From: Marinobacter oulmenensis
Lineage (GTDB): Bacteria > Pseudomonadota > Gammaproteobacteria > Pseudomonadales > Oleiphilaceae
Direction of reading: 5' to 3'
Length of the DNA: 64,000 nucleotides
Assembly (NCBI RefSeq): GCF_014201735.1
Contig: NZ_JACHFE010000005.1
Coordinates: 186,001 to 250,000, forward strand
In this document: positions 54,587 through 64,000 of the stretch, in pieces
How positions within the stretch are numbered: the stretch's first letter is position 1
Layout of the letters: each line of letters opens with the position of its first letter
Program-made: the position numbers and the translations under genes
Notes under the pieces: generated by a model
Databases searched by the model: none
What the model was told of the DNA's origin: nothing
What the model saw: the letters and a program-made list of their open reading frames with translations, nothing else

Positions 54587-56839
54587 CTACTCCTTCTCGC
54601 TTAACCGAAGTCCCAGGCCCGATGCTCTGACGACCTTCTGATTAACTGCCTCGTTGAACACCTGCGCATCCCCCGTAATCAGGCTGAACCAGTTTTTCGC
54701 CCGGGTAATGCCGGTATACACCAGCTCCTTGGTGAGCACCGGGCTCAGGCGGTCCGGCAGCACCAGGCAGGTGTGATTGAACTCCGAACCCTGGGATTTG
54801 TGCACGGTCATGGCGTACACGGTTTCCAGTTGCTGCAGACGGCTTGGGGAAATCCAGCGAATGCCGCCGGGGCTGTCGCTGTCCGGGAAGGCCACGCGCA
54901 GCACGAACGTGGGCTGACCATCATCATCCTGACCCCAGGGCACCGAGAAGGTGATGCCAATATCGCCGTTCATCAGGCCCAGGTTGTAGTCGTTGCCGGT
55001 AATCAGCACCGGGCGGCCGGCATACCAGCCTTCGGCACGAGGCAGTAGTTTTTCCGCCAGCAGGTGCCGGGCAATGCGGTCGTTCAGCCCTTCCACGCCC
55101 CAGGGGCCCTTGCGCAGGGCACACAACACCTGGAAATCGTTGAACGCCGCCAGCACCTCCAGTGCCAGTGCGTCCCACTCGGCACGCAGGCTCTTGGTGC
55201 CCAGACCATGGTTGTTCATGCGCTCAAGGTATTTCCGGTAACCCACGGGCGGTGGCAGCGGCTGGTTGTGGATAACCCGTCCCTCGCCTTGATTGGCAAA
55301 GGCGTTGGGCGTGCCGGTGACTGCATGCTGACAAATCTGCGTCAGCGTCGCTTCGGCATCGGGTCGGGGGGTGTGGCCGTTGAGCCAGACCACGTCGTCG
55401 AAAGCCGGTGTGCGAATCCGCTCCAGCATGGCCGCATCCAGCGTGTTGGTATTAACCGCCTCGGCGAGCTGCCGTATTCCGCTATCCTCCTGAAACCGAT
55501 AGCTTTTCCGGAGCATGGCCACGGCCTGGTCCAGCGGCTGGCCCTGCTCATCGAGCAGTTCGGCGGGTACCGTCATGCTGGTCACGGCCCTTAGCCAGTC
55601 GGCGGTTTCCGGCGTGTAATGGGCATTCGCCGCGCGCTGGCAGAGTTCGCCGAGTATGGCGCCGGCATCCACCGAGGCCAGCTGGTCCTTGTCGCCCAGC
55701 AGAATCAGTTGGGCTTTCTCCGGCAGCGCATCCACTACCGAGGCCATTAAGTCAACGTCCACCATGGAGGCTTCATCAATCACCAGGATATCCACCAGCA
55801 ACGGGTTGTCTCGGTTGTGGCGGAACTGTCGGGTATCCGGGCGGCTGCCCAGCAGGCGGTGCAGGGTGGTGACCTTGGTGGGAATGTCGTCCTGCACCAC
55901 CTGCCCCGGCAGTTGATCCAGAGGCAGGCGGCGTGCCGCCCCGCCGATGGATTCGTTCAGTCGGGCGGCGGCCTTGCCGGTGGGTGCGGCCAGGCGAATG
56001 CGGTACTTGCGCCCGGCCCGGTCCGGGTCTTCCCCGGCCACCGCCTGAAGTGCGGCCAGCAGGTTGACCACGGTGGTGGTTTTGCCGGTGCCCGGTCCGC
56101 CGGTGATCACCGAAAAACGCTGGCGGGCGGCCAGGGCACAGGCCAGTTTCTGGTAATCCACGGGATCGGAAGACTGGAACAGCGCCGCCAGGGCCCGGGA
56201 CAGCGTATCGCTGGCGTTCGACCCCGGATCAGACAACGTCGAAGGCAGTGCCAGCCGGTTGTCGATGGCGCCGGCAATCTGCTGTTCGTAACGCCAGAAA
56301 CGGCGCAGGTACAGCCGGGTGTCGTTCAACACCAGCGGTGTGGATAACTCGCCCCCACTGACGGCCTGCGAGGCGTTCAGGGCAGAAAGGCACTCCGCCA
56401 GTGTGATGCGGGCCAAGACCTCGGCCGGCGTGGGGGTCTCTGACTCGGGTTCCTCCGGTGCAACGGTGGGCACCGCCCGGGCGTCCTCCGGTGGCAGCGC
56501 CAGGGTGTGGTTGCTGGCCTCCAGCAGTGTCGCCAGATCAATGCAGACATGGCCTCGCCCCACCTGGTGGGAGGTCAGCGCCGCCAGAAGCAGTACCAGC
56601 GGCTCCGGCGTCTCGCCCTGCTCCTGCGATAAATCCCGGATCAGCCGGGCAAACCCGGTGTCCAGGGGGCGAATCCATTCGGCCTGCTGCCAGTGTTCAA
56701 GCAAGGCTTCGGTATTGGCCAGACTGGTCAGCGGGTCGGGCTTATCCACAACCGGATTCTGCCCTGATGGGGCTGTCACGGGGGCGTCCTCGCCCAGATC
56801 AAAGGTGAACTGGTTGTCGGAATGTCGCGTCCGGCTCAT
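54587..56839 (-). CDS. recD: RecBCD enzyme subunit RecD
   Basis: The 750-residue superfamily 1B helicase has Walker A G-G-P-G-T-G-K-T-T near residue 250, the D-E-A-S-M-V-D motif near 355 and C-terminal V-H-K-S-Q-G-S-E-F near 690. It is the 5'-3' motor of RecBCD. Its ATG overlaps the recB stop (ATGA). It is longer than E. coli RecD (608), mostly through an N-terminal extension and insertions. Confidence 0.94.
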   Translation of the reverse strand: MSRTRHSDNQFTFDLGEDAPVTAPSGQNPVVDKPDPLTSLANTEALLEHWQQAEWIRPLDTGFARLIRDLSQEQGETPEPLVLLLAALTSHQVGRGHVCIDLATLLEASNHTLALPPEDARAVPTVAPEEPESETPTPAEVLARITLAECLSALNASQAVSGGELSTPLVLNDTRLYLRRFWRYEQQIAGAIDNRLALPSTLSDPGSNASDTLSRALAALFQSSDPVDYQKLACALAARQRFSVITGGPGTGKTTTVVNLLAALQAVAGEDPDRAGRKYRIRLAAPTGKAAARLNESIGGAARRLPLDQLPGQVVQDDIPTKVTTLHRLLGSRPDTRQFRHNRDNPLLVDILVIDEASMVDVDLMASVVDALPEKAQLILLGDKDQLASVDAGAILGELCQRAANAHYTPETADWLRAVTSMTVPAELLDEQGQPLDQAVAMLRKSYRFQEDSGIRQLAEAVNTNTLDAAMLERIRTPAFDDVVWLNGHTPRPDAEATLTQICQHAVTGTPNAFANQGEGRVIHNQPLPPPVGYRKYLERMNNHGLGTKSLRAEWDALALEVLAAFNDFQVLCALRKGPWGVEGLNDRIARHLLAEKLLPRAEGWYAGRPVLITGNDYNLGLMNGDIGITFSVPWGQDDDGQPTFVLRVAFPDSDSPGGIRWISPSRLQQLETVYAMTVHKSQGSEFNHTCLVLPDRLSPVLTKELVYTGITRAKNWFSLITGDAQVFNEAVNQKVVRASGLGLRLSEKE

Positions 56840-59800
56840 GCGGCCACCTCCCCTTCGGCGGTGTTGCCATCAAACAGGGCGTCGAGTTGTTCGATCAGTG
56901 TTCTGGGCGGTTTGTCCACAAAGGCCCCGTTGCCGGGGGCTTCAATGCCCCGCAGGAACAGATACACCGCCCCGCCCACGTGCCGGTCGTAGTCGTAATC
57001 GGGCAGGCGGGCTTTGAGCAGGCGGTGCAGGGCCAGCAGGTAGAGCACGTATTGCAGGTCGTAGCGCTTGTCGAGAATGGCCTCGCCCATGGCCTGGTCG
57101 GTGTAGGCGCTGTCGCTCTCGCCCAGGGCGTTGGATTTGTAGTCCAGCACGTAATACTGCCCGTTGTGTTCGAACACCAGATCGATAAAGCCCTTGAGCA
57201 TGCCGTTGAAGCGCTTTTCCTCCACCCGGGGACGATCCGCTCCGTTCAGCGTGTATCGGGTAACGAGCTGGTCCAGCCGGGTTATGGGCACGTTGCGGCT
57301 TTCAAACCAGAACTCCAGTTCCGGGCGCAGGCTGACCAGACCGGCCAGTGAGCTTTGTTCGTCACTGCCTCGCTGCAGGGTCAGGGGTGTGCGAATCAGC
57401 GCCAGCAGCCAGTGTTCCAGTGGTTCCACCCACTCACTCCAGCCCCGGGTACTGCACCGGCGCGTCAGTTGATCCCGCAGGGCTTCGGGGTTATCCACAA
57501 CCCGGTCAAAGCCCTGCTGGGCACACCATTCCAGCAATTCGTGCAGGAAGGTGCCGGGGGCCGCGCCTTTCGGAAACTGGTGCTGGTTGCGAGTGGCGGG
57601 TCTGGCCCCGCTGACCTCATCGTCTGGTTGCTGGGCGCTTTCCTCCAGCAGGTTCTGGGTCTGGGCGTCTTCCACCTCGCCGGTGAACGCAATGCCGGTG
57701 CCGGCCATGTCGCGGTATTCGATGGCCGAATAGCTGGCAATCCACCAGTCTTCCCGGGCCTCGCGGCTGGATTCCAGTGCCGGGCCAAGGTCCGCGGGAG
57801 CCTGTTCGGTGAAGTGGCGGGTTTCAGGTTCGGGCAATGGTTCAATCACGATCTCGTCTCGCCCTTCGGCCAGTGGTGCCAGGCAATCGGTGATCGACCG
57901 TTCATTATCGCCGGCAATCAGGTAGCCCAGCCCGCTTTCGGGCCAGTCCTGGAGGGCAGCCGCCCCCACCCAGGTGGCAAAGCGGGCGCGGGTCAGGGCC
58001 ACGTAGCATTTGCGGATGTCTTCGCCCAACCGCTCCTGGTCGGCGTGGGCGACATCCTCCGGCGTGGGATCAAACACGGTCACCAGCCGGTCACTGGTAT
58101 CGTGGTAACGCACGAAGGCCTGCTTTTCACTCTGCGCCCGGTAGGCGGTGCCGAAGGGCAGGAACACCAGCGGGTATTCCAGGCCCTTGGATTTATGCAC
58201 CGTGATTACTTTCACCAGCCCGGCGTCGCTTTCCAGGCGCAGGGTGCGGTTTTCTTCCTCTTCGTCGGCGGCACGCAGAATCTGGGTATAGTGGTGTACC
58301 AGTGCGTGCTCGCCATCCAGTTGCAGGCTGTCCTGCTGCAGCAGTTCGGCGATGTGCAGGATGTCGGTGAGCCGCCTTTCGCCGTCGGCGCGTTGTAGCA
58401 GGCGTCCGGGTACTTCGAAGTCCATCAGGAAACGACGCAGCATGGGCAGCACGCCCTGCTGTTGCCATTGCTTCTGGTAGCCGAGGAAGCGCTCGATCTG
58501 GGCTTCGAGTACCAGCTCATCGGTGAGCAGTTCGTCCAATGCCTGCCAGGACTGGCCCAGGGTGGGCGTGGCCAGGGCGGCGCGCAGGTAAGCCAGCTGT
58601 CGGGGTTCGGCGAAGGCCCGAAGCCAGCACAGGATTTCTTTTGCCTCGGCGGAAGTCAGCACCGAATCCCGGTCCGACAGATACACGCTCTTGATGCCCC
58701 GCTGGCCCAGGGCGTCCCGGACCGCCTTGGCCTCAGTGCCCTTGTTGACCAATACCGCGATGTCTTTGGGTGCCACCGGTTCCAGATCACTCGGGTCCTC
58801 GGGCCGGGCGAAGCCTGCGTGTCCGGCCTGGCCCAGGGTCAGCAGGCGGGCAATCTCGCTGGCGCAGCTTTCCGCCAGGTCAGCGGTGGCAGCGCCTTTG
58901 GCCAGGCCCTTGGGCTGGCCGTTTTTGTCTTCGTCGTTGGATTCGTGGGTCCAGAACGTCAGGCTGGGCTGCAATTCGCCGTTCACCGTCCACAGGCGTT
59001 TGGTGCCCTTGGCGGCCACGCCCTGAAACGGCAACTCCGACGCCTCGCCCTGCCCGAACAGGAAGGCCCCGGCCCGGCTGTGCTGGTCGCTGTATTCGAA
59101 CACCCGGTTCACTGCCGCCACCATGGGCTGGGCGGACCGGAAGTTGGTGCCCAGGGTGTAGGTGCGGTTTTTCACGCCCTGGCGGGCCTGCAGGTAGGTG
59201 TGGATATCCGCGCCCCGAAAGGCGTAGATGGCCTGTTTCGGGTCGCCGATCATCAGCAGGCAGGTGTCCGGGGAATTGGCCTGGACATCGTAAATCCGGT
59301 TGAAAATGCGGTACTGCACCGGGTCGGTGTCCTGGAATTCGTCGATCAGGGCCACCGGGAACTGCCGGCGAATGGTGGCGGCAAGTTGGTCGCCCCGGGA
59401 GCCGCGCAGGGCCTCGTCCAGCCGGGTGAGCAGGTCGTCAAAACCCATTTCTGATCGCTGCTGTTTTTCCGCCTCCAGCCGGTCGGCCATCCAGTGGCTG
59501 GCGTGGCGCAGGATGTCGGCCTTGGCGCTGGGTGGGTTGGTGGCGAAATTCAGCAGTTCCTCAATGGCATGGAACGCAGGATGATCCGGCGCTTCGCCCT
59601 CTCCTTTCAGGGTTTTGGCCAGCCCTTCCGGGGTCTGGTTCTTGAAACCGGCCTTGTCCAGCCCTTCGGGCAACAGCTCGTCCGAGCTTGCCCAGGCCAC
59701 CAGATTGTCCCAGGCGGTGAGCATGGATTTCTTGCTGTTGCCGTGCAGGCGCTTGGCTTTTTGCAGGTCGGCCAGCAGGTCAAGCACGTCTTCCTGCCAG

Positions 59801-60573
59801 TCGGCCCAGGGGCGGTTTTTCAGAGCCCGGGACTCCTGCTCGCGCTGCTCGACGGATTGCTGAATGGCCGCATGCACACTGGCCGGCGGTGTACCCAGGC
59901 TGTCCGGGTCGTCCATCAGGTTGCGCACGGCCTGGCGCAGGTCTTCCGGGGTTTTCCAGTGGCTCAGGGCTTCGTCCATCCAGGCCGGAGGCAGCGGATA
60001 GACGAAGGTGCGCCAATAATCCCGGGCCACGTCGTCCAATAGATCGTTCTGGTTGGTTTCCAGCGTCAGTTTAAACAGGCTGCCGCTGTCGAAGGCGTGC
60101 TCGCTGAGCATGCGATTGCAGAAACTGTGAATGGTGGAGACCGCCGCCTCGTCCATCCATTCGGCGGCCAGCAACAGTTGCTTGCGGCAATCCGGCCAGG
60201 TGGCCGGATCCGGGTAGCTTTCGTTGCGCAGCTGATAGATCAGGGCAGTTTCCGCGGGCGGCTCCGGGTCGTCCGGGGTATCGGAGAACACCTCGGCGGC
60301 CTGGGTCAGCCGGGTGCGGATGCGGTCGCGCAGCTCCTTGGTGGCCGCTTCGGTGAAGGTGACCACCAGCAGGTTCGGCGGCAGCAGGTTCTGCAGCGGG
60401 CTGTCCTCGCTCTGGCCGTGGCCAAGCACCAGGCGCACATAAAGGATGGCGATGGTGAAGGTCTTGCCAGTGCCGGCACTGGCCTCAATCAGGGCGCTGC
60501 CATTCAGGGGCAGGGCCAGTGGGTCCAGGTTCGGGTTCGGGATCTGGGTGACGTTATCCACAGGCTGACTCAT
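56836..60573 (-). CDS. recB: RecBCD enzyme subunit RecB
   Basis: From the ATG at 60573, which overlaps the recC stop (ATGA), the protein has 1245 residues. It has Walker A E-A-S-A-G-T-G-K-T near 35, D-E-F-Q-D-T-D-P near 410 and a C-terminal nuclease domain with L-D-Y-K-S-N near residue 1150. It is the 3'-5' motor and nuclease. The frame stays open upstream to 61095, inside recC, but that extension is not RecB-like. Confidence 0.95.
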   Translation of the reverse strand: MSQPVDNVTQIPNPNLDPLALPLNGSALIEASAGTGKTFTIAILYVRLVLGHGQSEDSPLQNLLPPNLLVVTFTEAATKELRDRIRTRLTQAAEVFSDTPDDPEPPAETALIYQLRNESYPDPATWPDCRKQLLLAAEWMDEAAVSTIHSFCNRMLSEHAFDSGSLFKLTLETNQNDLLDDVARDYWRTFVYPLPPAWMDEALSHWKTPEDLRQAVRNLMDDPDSLGTPPASVHAAIQQSVEQREQESRALKNRPWADWQEDVLDLLADLQKAKRLHGNSKKSMLTAWDNLVAWASSDELLPEGLDKAGFKNQTPEGLAKTLKGEGEAPDHPAFHAIEELLNFATNPPSAKADILRHASHWMADRLEAEKQQRSEMGFDDLLTRLDEALRGSRGDQLAATIRRQFPVALIDEFQDTDPVQYRIFNRIYDVQANSPDTCLLMIGDPKQAIYAFRGADIHTYLQARQGVKNRTYTLGTNFRSAQPMVAAVNRVFEYSDQHSRAGAFLFGQGEASELPFQGVAAKGTKRLWTVNGELQPSLTFWTHESNDEDKNGQPKGLAKGAATADLAESCASEIARLLTLGQAGHAGFARPEDPSDLEPVAPKDIAVLVNKGTEAKAVRDALGQRGIKSVYLSDRDSVLTSAEAKEILCWLRAFAEPRQLAYLRAALATPTLGQSWQALDELLTDELVLEAQIERFLGYQKQWQQQGVLPMLRRFLMDFEVPGRLLQRADGERRLTDILHIAELLQQDSLQLDGEHALVHHYTQILRAADEEEENRTLRLESDAGLVKVITVHKSKGLEYPLVFLPFGTAYRAQSEKQAFVRYHDTSDRLVTVFDPTPEDVAHADQERLGEDIRKCYVALTRARFATWVGAAALQDWPESGLGYLIAGDNERSITDCLAPLAEGRDEIVIEPLPEPETRHFTEQAPADLGPALESSREAREDWWIASYSAIEYRDMAGTGIAFTGEVEDAQTQNLLEESAQQPDDEVSGARPATRNQHQFPKGAAPGTFLHELLEWCAQQGFDRVVDNPEALRDQLTRRCSTRGWSEWVEPLEHWLLALIRTPLTLQRGSDEQSSLAGLVSLRPELEFWFESRNVPITRLDQLVTRYTLNGADRPRVEEKRFNGMLKGFIDLVFEHNGQYYVLDYKSNALGESDSAYTDQAMGEAILDKRYDLQYVLYLLALHRLLKARLPDYDYDRHVGGAVYLFLRGIEAPGNGAFVDKPPRTLIEQLDALFDGNTAEGEVAA

Positions 60574-63500
60574 TGCTCCCCCCCGATCTGTTCGGCTGCC
60601 GATTTGCCCTGCTCCGCTTCCCACAAAGGCACGTAGAGGTCGTGCAGCAGGGCTTCGAATTCTCCGCTTTCCAAGAGTTGTTCCGGGCTGTCGTAGGCGG
60701 CTCGCAGGTAGCCGGTGTCCCGTTCCAGTGCGGTGAGATAGGCCTTTTCGGCTTCCTCCAGTGCCTGTTCGTGATTCCCTAGATATTTTCCTTTTTTGTA
60801 GAAACTGGTAATCCAGGCAAAGCCCGCTTCGCAGTGCAGTGGCAGGGTGCGGGTGGTGGCGGCCATCCACCGACCGACGATGGCTTCCAGATGGCTGCGG
60901 GCAGCCAGCGGGTCCATGGGGGCGAAGCGGAAATCCCGGCCCTCTTCTTTCGCCAGGATGCGGGTTTCGAAGGGCTGGGCAGTGAGCTGGCCGGCCAGGT
61001 GAATCACCCAGTCCCGCAGCAGGTTGGCGTAGCGCACTTTCTTGCTGTACCCGGAGCCGGTCAGCAGGCCGGACTGGGCTACCACCAGCCGGCACAGCTG
61101 GCCTTCGCTGTTGCGGCGCAGGCCGTCGATCAGATCCACGACTTCCACTTCGCCCAGGTCGTTGGTGAAGCGTTCATCAAAGCCGATGGGCTCCTCCACC
61201 GCCTCAGGCCATTCCGCCAGGGCCGTGCGGTAGCGGCCGAACAGGTCCGGCAGTCGCCCGGACAATTCGTTACGAAGGCGGTGTTCGGTCACACCCATAC
61301 CCAGGTCGCCGCGTCGGGCCATGCGGTCGAGGGTGGTGTCCACCCGGTCGTACAGCTCTTCTTCACTGGCGGCCTTGAACACGGCGTTCTGGATCAGCTC
61401 GTTGTCCAGGCGCCAGCGGTCCAGACCGGTCAGGTCGAAGTTCTCGTTGTCGGTGTCCTCGTCGTCCACGTCTTCAAAGCGAACCTGCAGGCGGCGCTGG
61501 TAGAAGGTGTCGATGGGCTTTTTCAGGAAGCTGGCCAGATCGTTCAGGGTGATGGGTTCTTCCGGCGTCTGGTAGGACAAAGGCTCAGCAGCGTGAGTAA
61601 CCACTTCCTCACCGTGGGCGCTTCGCCATTCCCGTTCAAAGGTAAACAGGCGGCGGCTTTTCAGCACCTCGGCCAAGGGCCTGGGTGAGCTGTCTTCGCC
61701 CTCCCCGGTGCCGTTGGCTTTCGGAAAATAGGCCCGGCTGAACGGCTGCAGCGGGTGCTGGGTGGTCAGGGCTTCGGTCACCGCGCTGTCGGGGTGACCG
61801 TCCAGCGCCCACAGGCTGTTGAGGTGGTCCTGAAGCTGGCCGATTAGCACTGAGGCCGGGCGCTCGGAGTCATCCTTGATGCTGCGCCCGACCCAACTGA
61901 TGTACAGCTGCTCCCGGGCGGACAGCATGGCTTCCAGGAACAGGTAGCGGTCGTCCTCCCGGCGGGAGCGGTCCCCTGGCCGGTAGTCCTGGGCCATCAG
62001 GTCGAAATCCACCGGCGGGCGGGAGCGTGGGTAGTCGCCGTCGTTCATGCCCAGCAGACACACCTTGCGGAACGGGATGGCGCGCATGGGCATCAGTGTG
62101 GCGAAGTTCACCTTGCCGGCCAAAAAGCGCTGGTTCAGGCCGCCCTCGTCCAGGCCGTCGAGCAACACATCCTTGACGATGTTCAGCGGCAGGGGCTGGT
62201 CGGCAAGCCCGGCGGCCAGGGCATCCTCCAGCCATTGTTCCAGCTGGCGGCGGAAACGGTTGAGCAGCAACAAGTCGGTGTCTTCCACCTTGTGGAAAAA
62301 CTGCTCCAGCATGCCGGAGAACAGGGTTTCCCACTCGCCGGGAGTGCGGCTTTCCTGCAGGGCCTGCCACAGGGTTTCGAGCTGATGCACGAATGCGTCC
62401 AGGCGACCGGCCAGATCCGCCTGCAGCCCGCCGATTTCCCCGTAAGGCTCCACTCCGCCCCAGGGGTCGTCCTCGCCCATGCCGTAACCCAACAGCATGG
62501 CCCGCAGGCCGGACTGCCAGGTGTTGCGGTTGAGCTCGGCGGGCAGATCCAGGCTTTGCCGGTGCGCGTCGTGCAGGCCCCAGCGGATGTTGGCGCCTTC
62601 CACCCAGCGCCGGGCCAGGGGAATCTCGTCTTCACCGATGCCGAAACGGGCCCGGATGCCGGGCACCTCCAGCAGGCTCAGGATCTCGCTCACGCCAAAA
62701 CGGCTGCGGGGCAGCGACATCAGGGTTTCCAGGGCAATCAGCACCGGCTCGTGGTGGCGCTGGCCCTGGTCGGAAATGGTGAAGGGAATGTGGCGCTTGC
62801 TGCCGGGCTGGTAGCGGCCGAACACCGCCTGGATATGGGGCGCGTACACGTTGATGTCGGGCACCATCACCATCACGTCCCGGGGGCGCAGGTTTGAATC
62901 GGTGTTGAACGCGGCCAGCAGCTGGTCGTGCAGGATTTCCACTTCCCGCTGGGGGCTGTGGGCCTGGTGGAATACCAATGAGTGGTCCTCGCCCGGGTCC
63001 AGGGTGCGCTGTTGTTCACGGATTTCGGGCAGGGGCGTCAGGTTGAGGATGTCGTCCTGCAACTGGTGCAGCAGGCAGGGCGATTCATCGCTGCCGTGTT
63101 CGGAGAAGATGTCGATCTTCCGGTCCGGGGTCTGCAGCCGGTCCCGGTATTCCCCCGGGTTGTCGAACTCGTCCAGCAGGCGGATGTAGTCCCGCCCCTG
63201 TTTGCCCCAGGCGGCCAGCAGCGGATTGGCGTGCTGGTGCAGCTGATCCGGATCGTCCACCGTGGACAGCACGGGATGCGCCGCACCCCGCTTGCGCTCG
63301 GCTTTCAGCAGTTCGCGGTCGCTGATGATGTCGGCCCAGTAAAACTGGCAGGGGTTGTGGACACACAGCACCACCTGGCTGAAGCGGCTGAGTACGTACA
63401 GGGCCTCCAGCGCCTGGCGCGGCAGGGACGAGACGCCAAATACCACAATGCGTCTGGGCAGCCGTGACGGATTGGCCGGGGCCGAAAGCTGCTGGCCCTG

Positions 63501-64000
63501 CTCCATGAACCGGGTATGAATCCGTGAGCGACTGGTGTGGGCGGCCTCGCCGACATCGCTCACCAGGGCCCGCCAGAGCAGCGGTTGCCACAGATTCTCC
63601 GAAGCCAGAGGCTTTTCCTCGCCCCGGGCGGTGATCAACACATCCCGGCCTTGCTCCCAGGCGGCCAGCCAGTCGGCGCGGAACACCTGGTACTGGTCGA
63701 ACAGGTCGGCCACTTTTTCCGCCAGTTGGAAGGTGCGCACGTCCGGGTCGGTGCCATCCAGAAACCGGGCCAGGGGCAGAAACGCCTCGTCCTGATCCAG
63801 CAGGGTGGGCAGCAGGCGATACAGCCGCCATACCAGCCGGCTTTTGTCGAAGGGGGACTGCTCGGGCACCTCGGCATCGGAGAGCATCGCCCGGTAGGCC
63901 TGCCAGATGAAACGGGCGGGAAACAGAAAATCCATGCCCGCCGCAATGCCCAGGCCACCGTCCATGCCCTCGTCATCGCGCTTCTCGGCCAGCGCCAGCT
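60570..64000 (-). CDS. recC: RecBCD enzyme subunit RecC, 5' end beyond the window
   Basis: About 1143 residues are visible and the frame remains open at the right edge. The segment L-G-I-A-A-G-M-D-F lines up with F-G-I-A-A-N-I-D-F of E. coli RecC at about residue 55, so some 40-60 N-terminal residues are missing. Other matches are A-D-L-F-D-Q-Y, P-L-L-A-A-W-G-K, L-L-G-M-N-D-G and G-D-R-S-R-R-E-D-D-R-Y. RecC recognises Chi and stabilises the complex. An ATG at 63965 is internal, not the start. Confidence 0.95.
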   Translation of the reverse strand, partial: LALAEKRDDEGMDGGLGIAAGMDFLFPARFIWQAYRAMLSDAEVPEQSPFDKSRLVWRLYRLLPTLLDQDEAFLPLARFLDGTDPDVRTFQLAEKVADLFDQYQVFRADWLAAWEQGRDVLITARGEEKPLASENLWQPLLWRALVSDVGEAAHTSRSRIHTRFMEQGQQLSAPANPSRLPRRIVVFGVSSLPRQALEALYVLSRFSQVVLCVHNPCQFYWADIISDRELLKAERKRGAAHPVLSTVDDPDQLHQHANPLLAAWGKQGRDYIRLLDEFDNPGEYRDRLQTPDRKIDIFSEHGSDESPCLLHQLQDDILNLTPLPEIREQQRTLDPGEDHSLVFHQAHSPQREVEILHDQLLAAFNTDSNLRPRDVMVMVPDINVYAPHIQAVFGRYQPGSKRHIPFTISDQGQRHHEPVLIALETLMSLPRSRFGVSEILSLLEVPGIRARFGIGEDEIPLARRWVEGANIRWGLHDAHRQSLDLPAELNRNTWQSGLRAMLLGYGMGEDDPWGGVEPYGEIGGLQADLAGRLDAFVHQLETLWQALQESRTPGEWETLFSGMLEQFFHKVEDTDLLLLNRFRRQLEQWLEDALAAGLADQPLPLNIVKDVLLDGLDEGGLNQRFLAGKVNFATLMPMRAIPFRKVCLLGMNDGDYPRSRPPVDFDLMAQDYRPGDRSRREDDRYLFLEAMLSAREQLYISWVGRSIKDDSERPASVLIGQLQDHLNSLWALDGHPDSAVTEALTTQHPLQPFSRAYFPKANGTGEGEDSSPRPLAEVLKSRRLFTFEREWRSAHGEEVVTHAAEPLSYQTPEEPITLNDLASFLKKPIDTFYQRRLQVRFEDVDDEDTDNENFDLTGLDRWRLDNELIQNAVFKAASEEELYDRVDTTLDRMARRGDLGMGVTEHRLRNELSGRLPDLFGRYRTALAEWPEAVEEPIGFDERFTNDLGEVEVVDLIDGLRRNSEGQLCRLVVAQSGLLTGSGYSKKVRYANLLRDWVIHLAGQLTAQPFETRILAKEEGRDFRFAPMDPLAARSHLEAIVGRWMAATTRTLPLHCEAGFAWITSFYKKGKYLGNHEQALEEAEKAYLTALERDTGYLRAAYDSPEQLLESGEFEALLHDLYVPLWEAEQGKSAAEQIGGEQ

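Noticed and set aside
60574..61095. Upstream extension of the recB frame inside recC
   Set aside because: The extension is Arg/Pro-rich with no RecB similarity, and the ATG at 60573 overlaps the recC stop as expected for coupled genes.

Overview
The window looks like the replication-origin region of a GC-rich gammaproteobacterium, most likely Marinobacter or a close relative. This is inferred from the protein sequences, the rpmH-rnpA-yidD-yidC-mnmE / oriC / dnaA-dnaN-recF-gyrB core, the recC-recB-recD order, and two palindromic intergenic elements of a style I associate with marine gammaproteobacteria. No database search was possible, so the genus is an inference.

Region 1 (1-36,180) is an accessory block for lignin-type aromatic acids. 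A minus-strand run (ligC, an aldo/keto reductase, a TRAP transporter dctPQM, an AraC regulator and the start of an auxin-efflux-type carrier) is separated by a LysR regulator with two HTH domains from a plus-strand operon ligJ-ligK-galD-ligI-ligA-ligB plus a porin. Together these encode the protocatechuate 4,5-cleavage pathway down to pyruvate and oxaloacetate. Next come a dienelactone hydrolase, an MFS carrier, and a hydroxycinnamate module: feruloyl-CoA synthetase, acyl-CoA dehydrogenase, 3-hydroxyacyl-CoA dehydrogenase, enoyl-CoA hydratase, thiolase, CoA-transferase, a second TRAP transporter and a MarR regulator. This module reads as a CoA-dependent beta-oxidative side-chain route rather than the usual hydratase/lyase (vanillin) route. 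A gallate dioxygenase with its own LysR and MFS carrier, a DOPA-dioxygenase-like enzyme, a cytochrome b561, a nitronate monooxygenase, two more LysR regulators and a truncated MFS remnant close the block.

Region 2 (36,186-48,365) is the conserved core. The accessory block stops six bases from the 3' end of mnmE. That end carries a near match to the attachment site used by SGI1-type integrative elements, and the mnmG-rsmG-parAB genes expected beyond mnmE are not in the 36 kb on that side. oriC lies in the 641 bp between rpmH and dnaA. An ABC1/ADCK-type atypical kinase sits between dnaN and recF, and recF contains two parS-type palindromes.

Region 3 (48,366-64,000) holds a membrane protein of unknown function, a GABA-type aminotransferase, two divergent ABC exporters separated by a palindromic repeat element, a second long inverted repeat, and the recC-recB-recD operon, with recC running off the right end.
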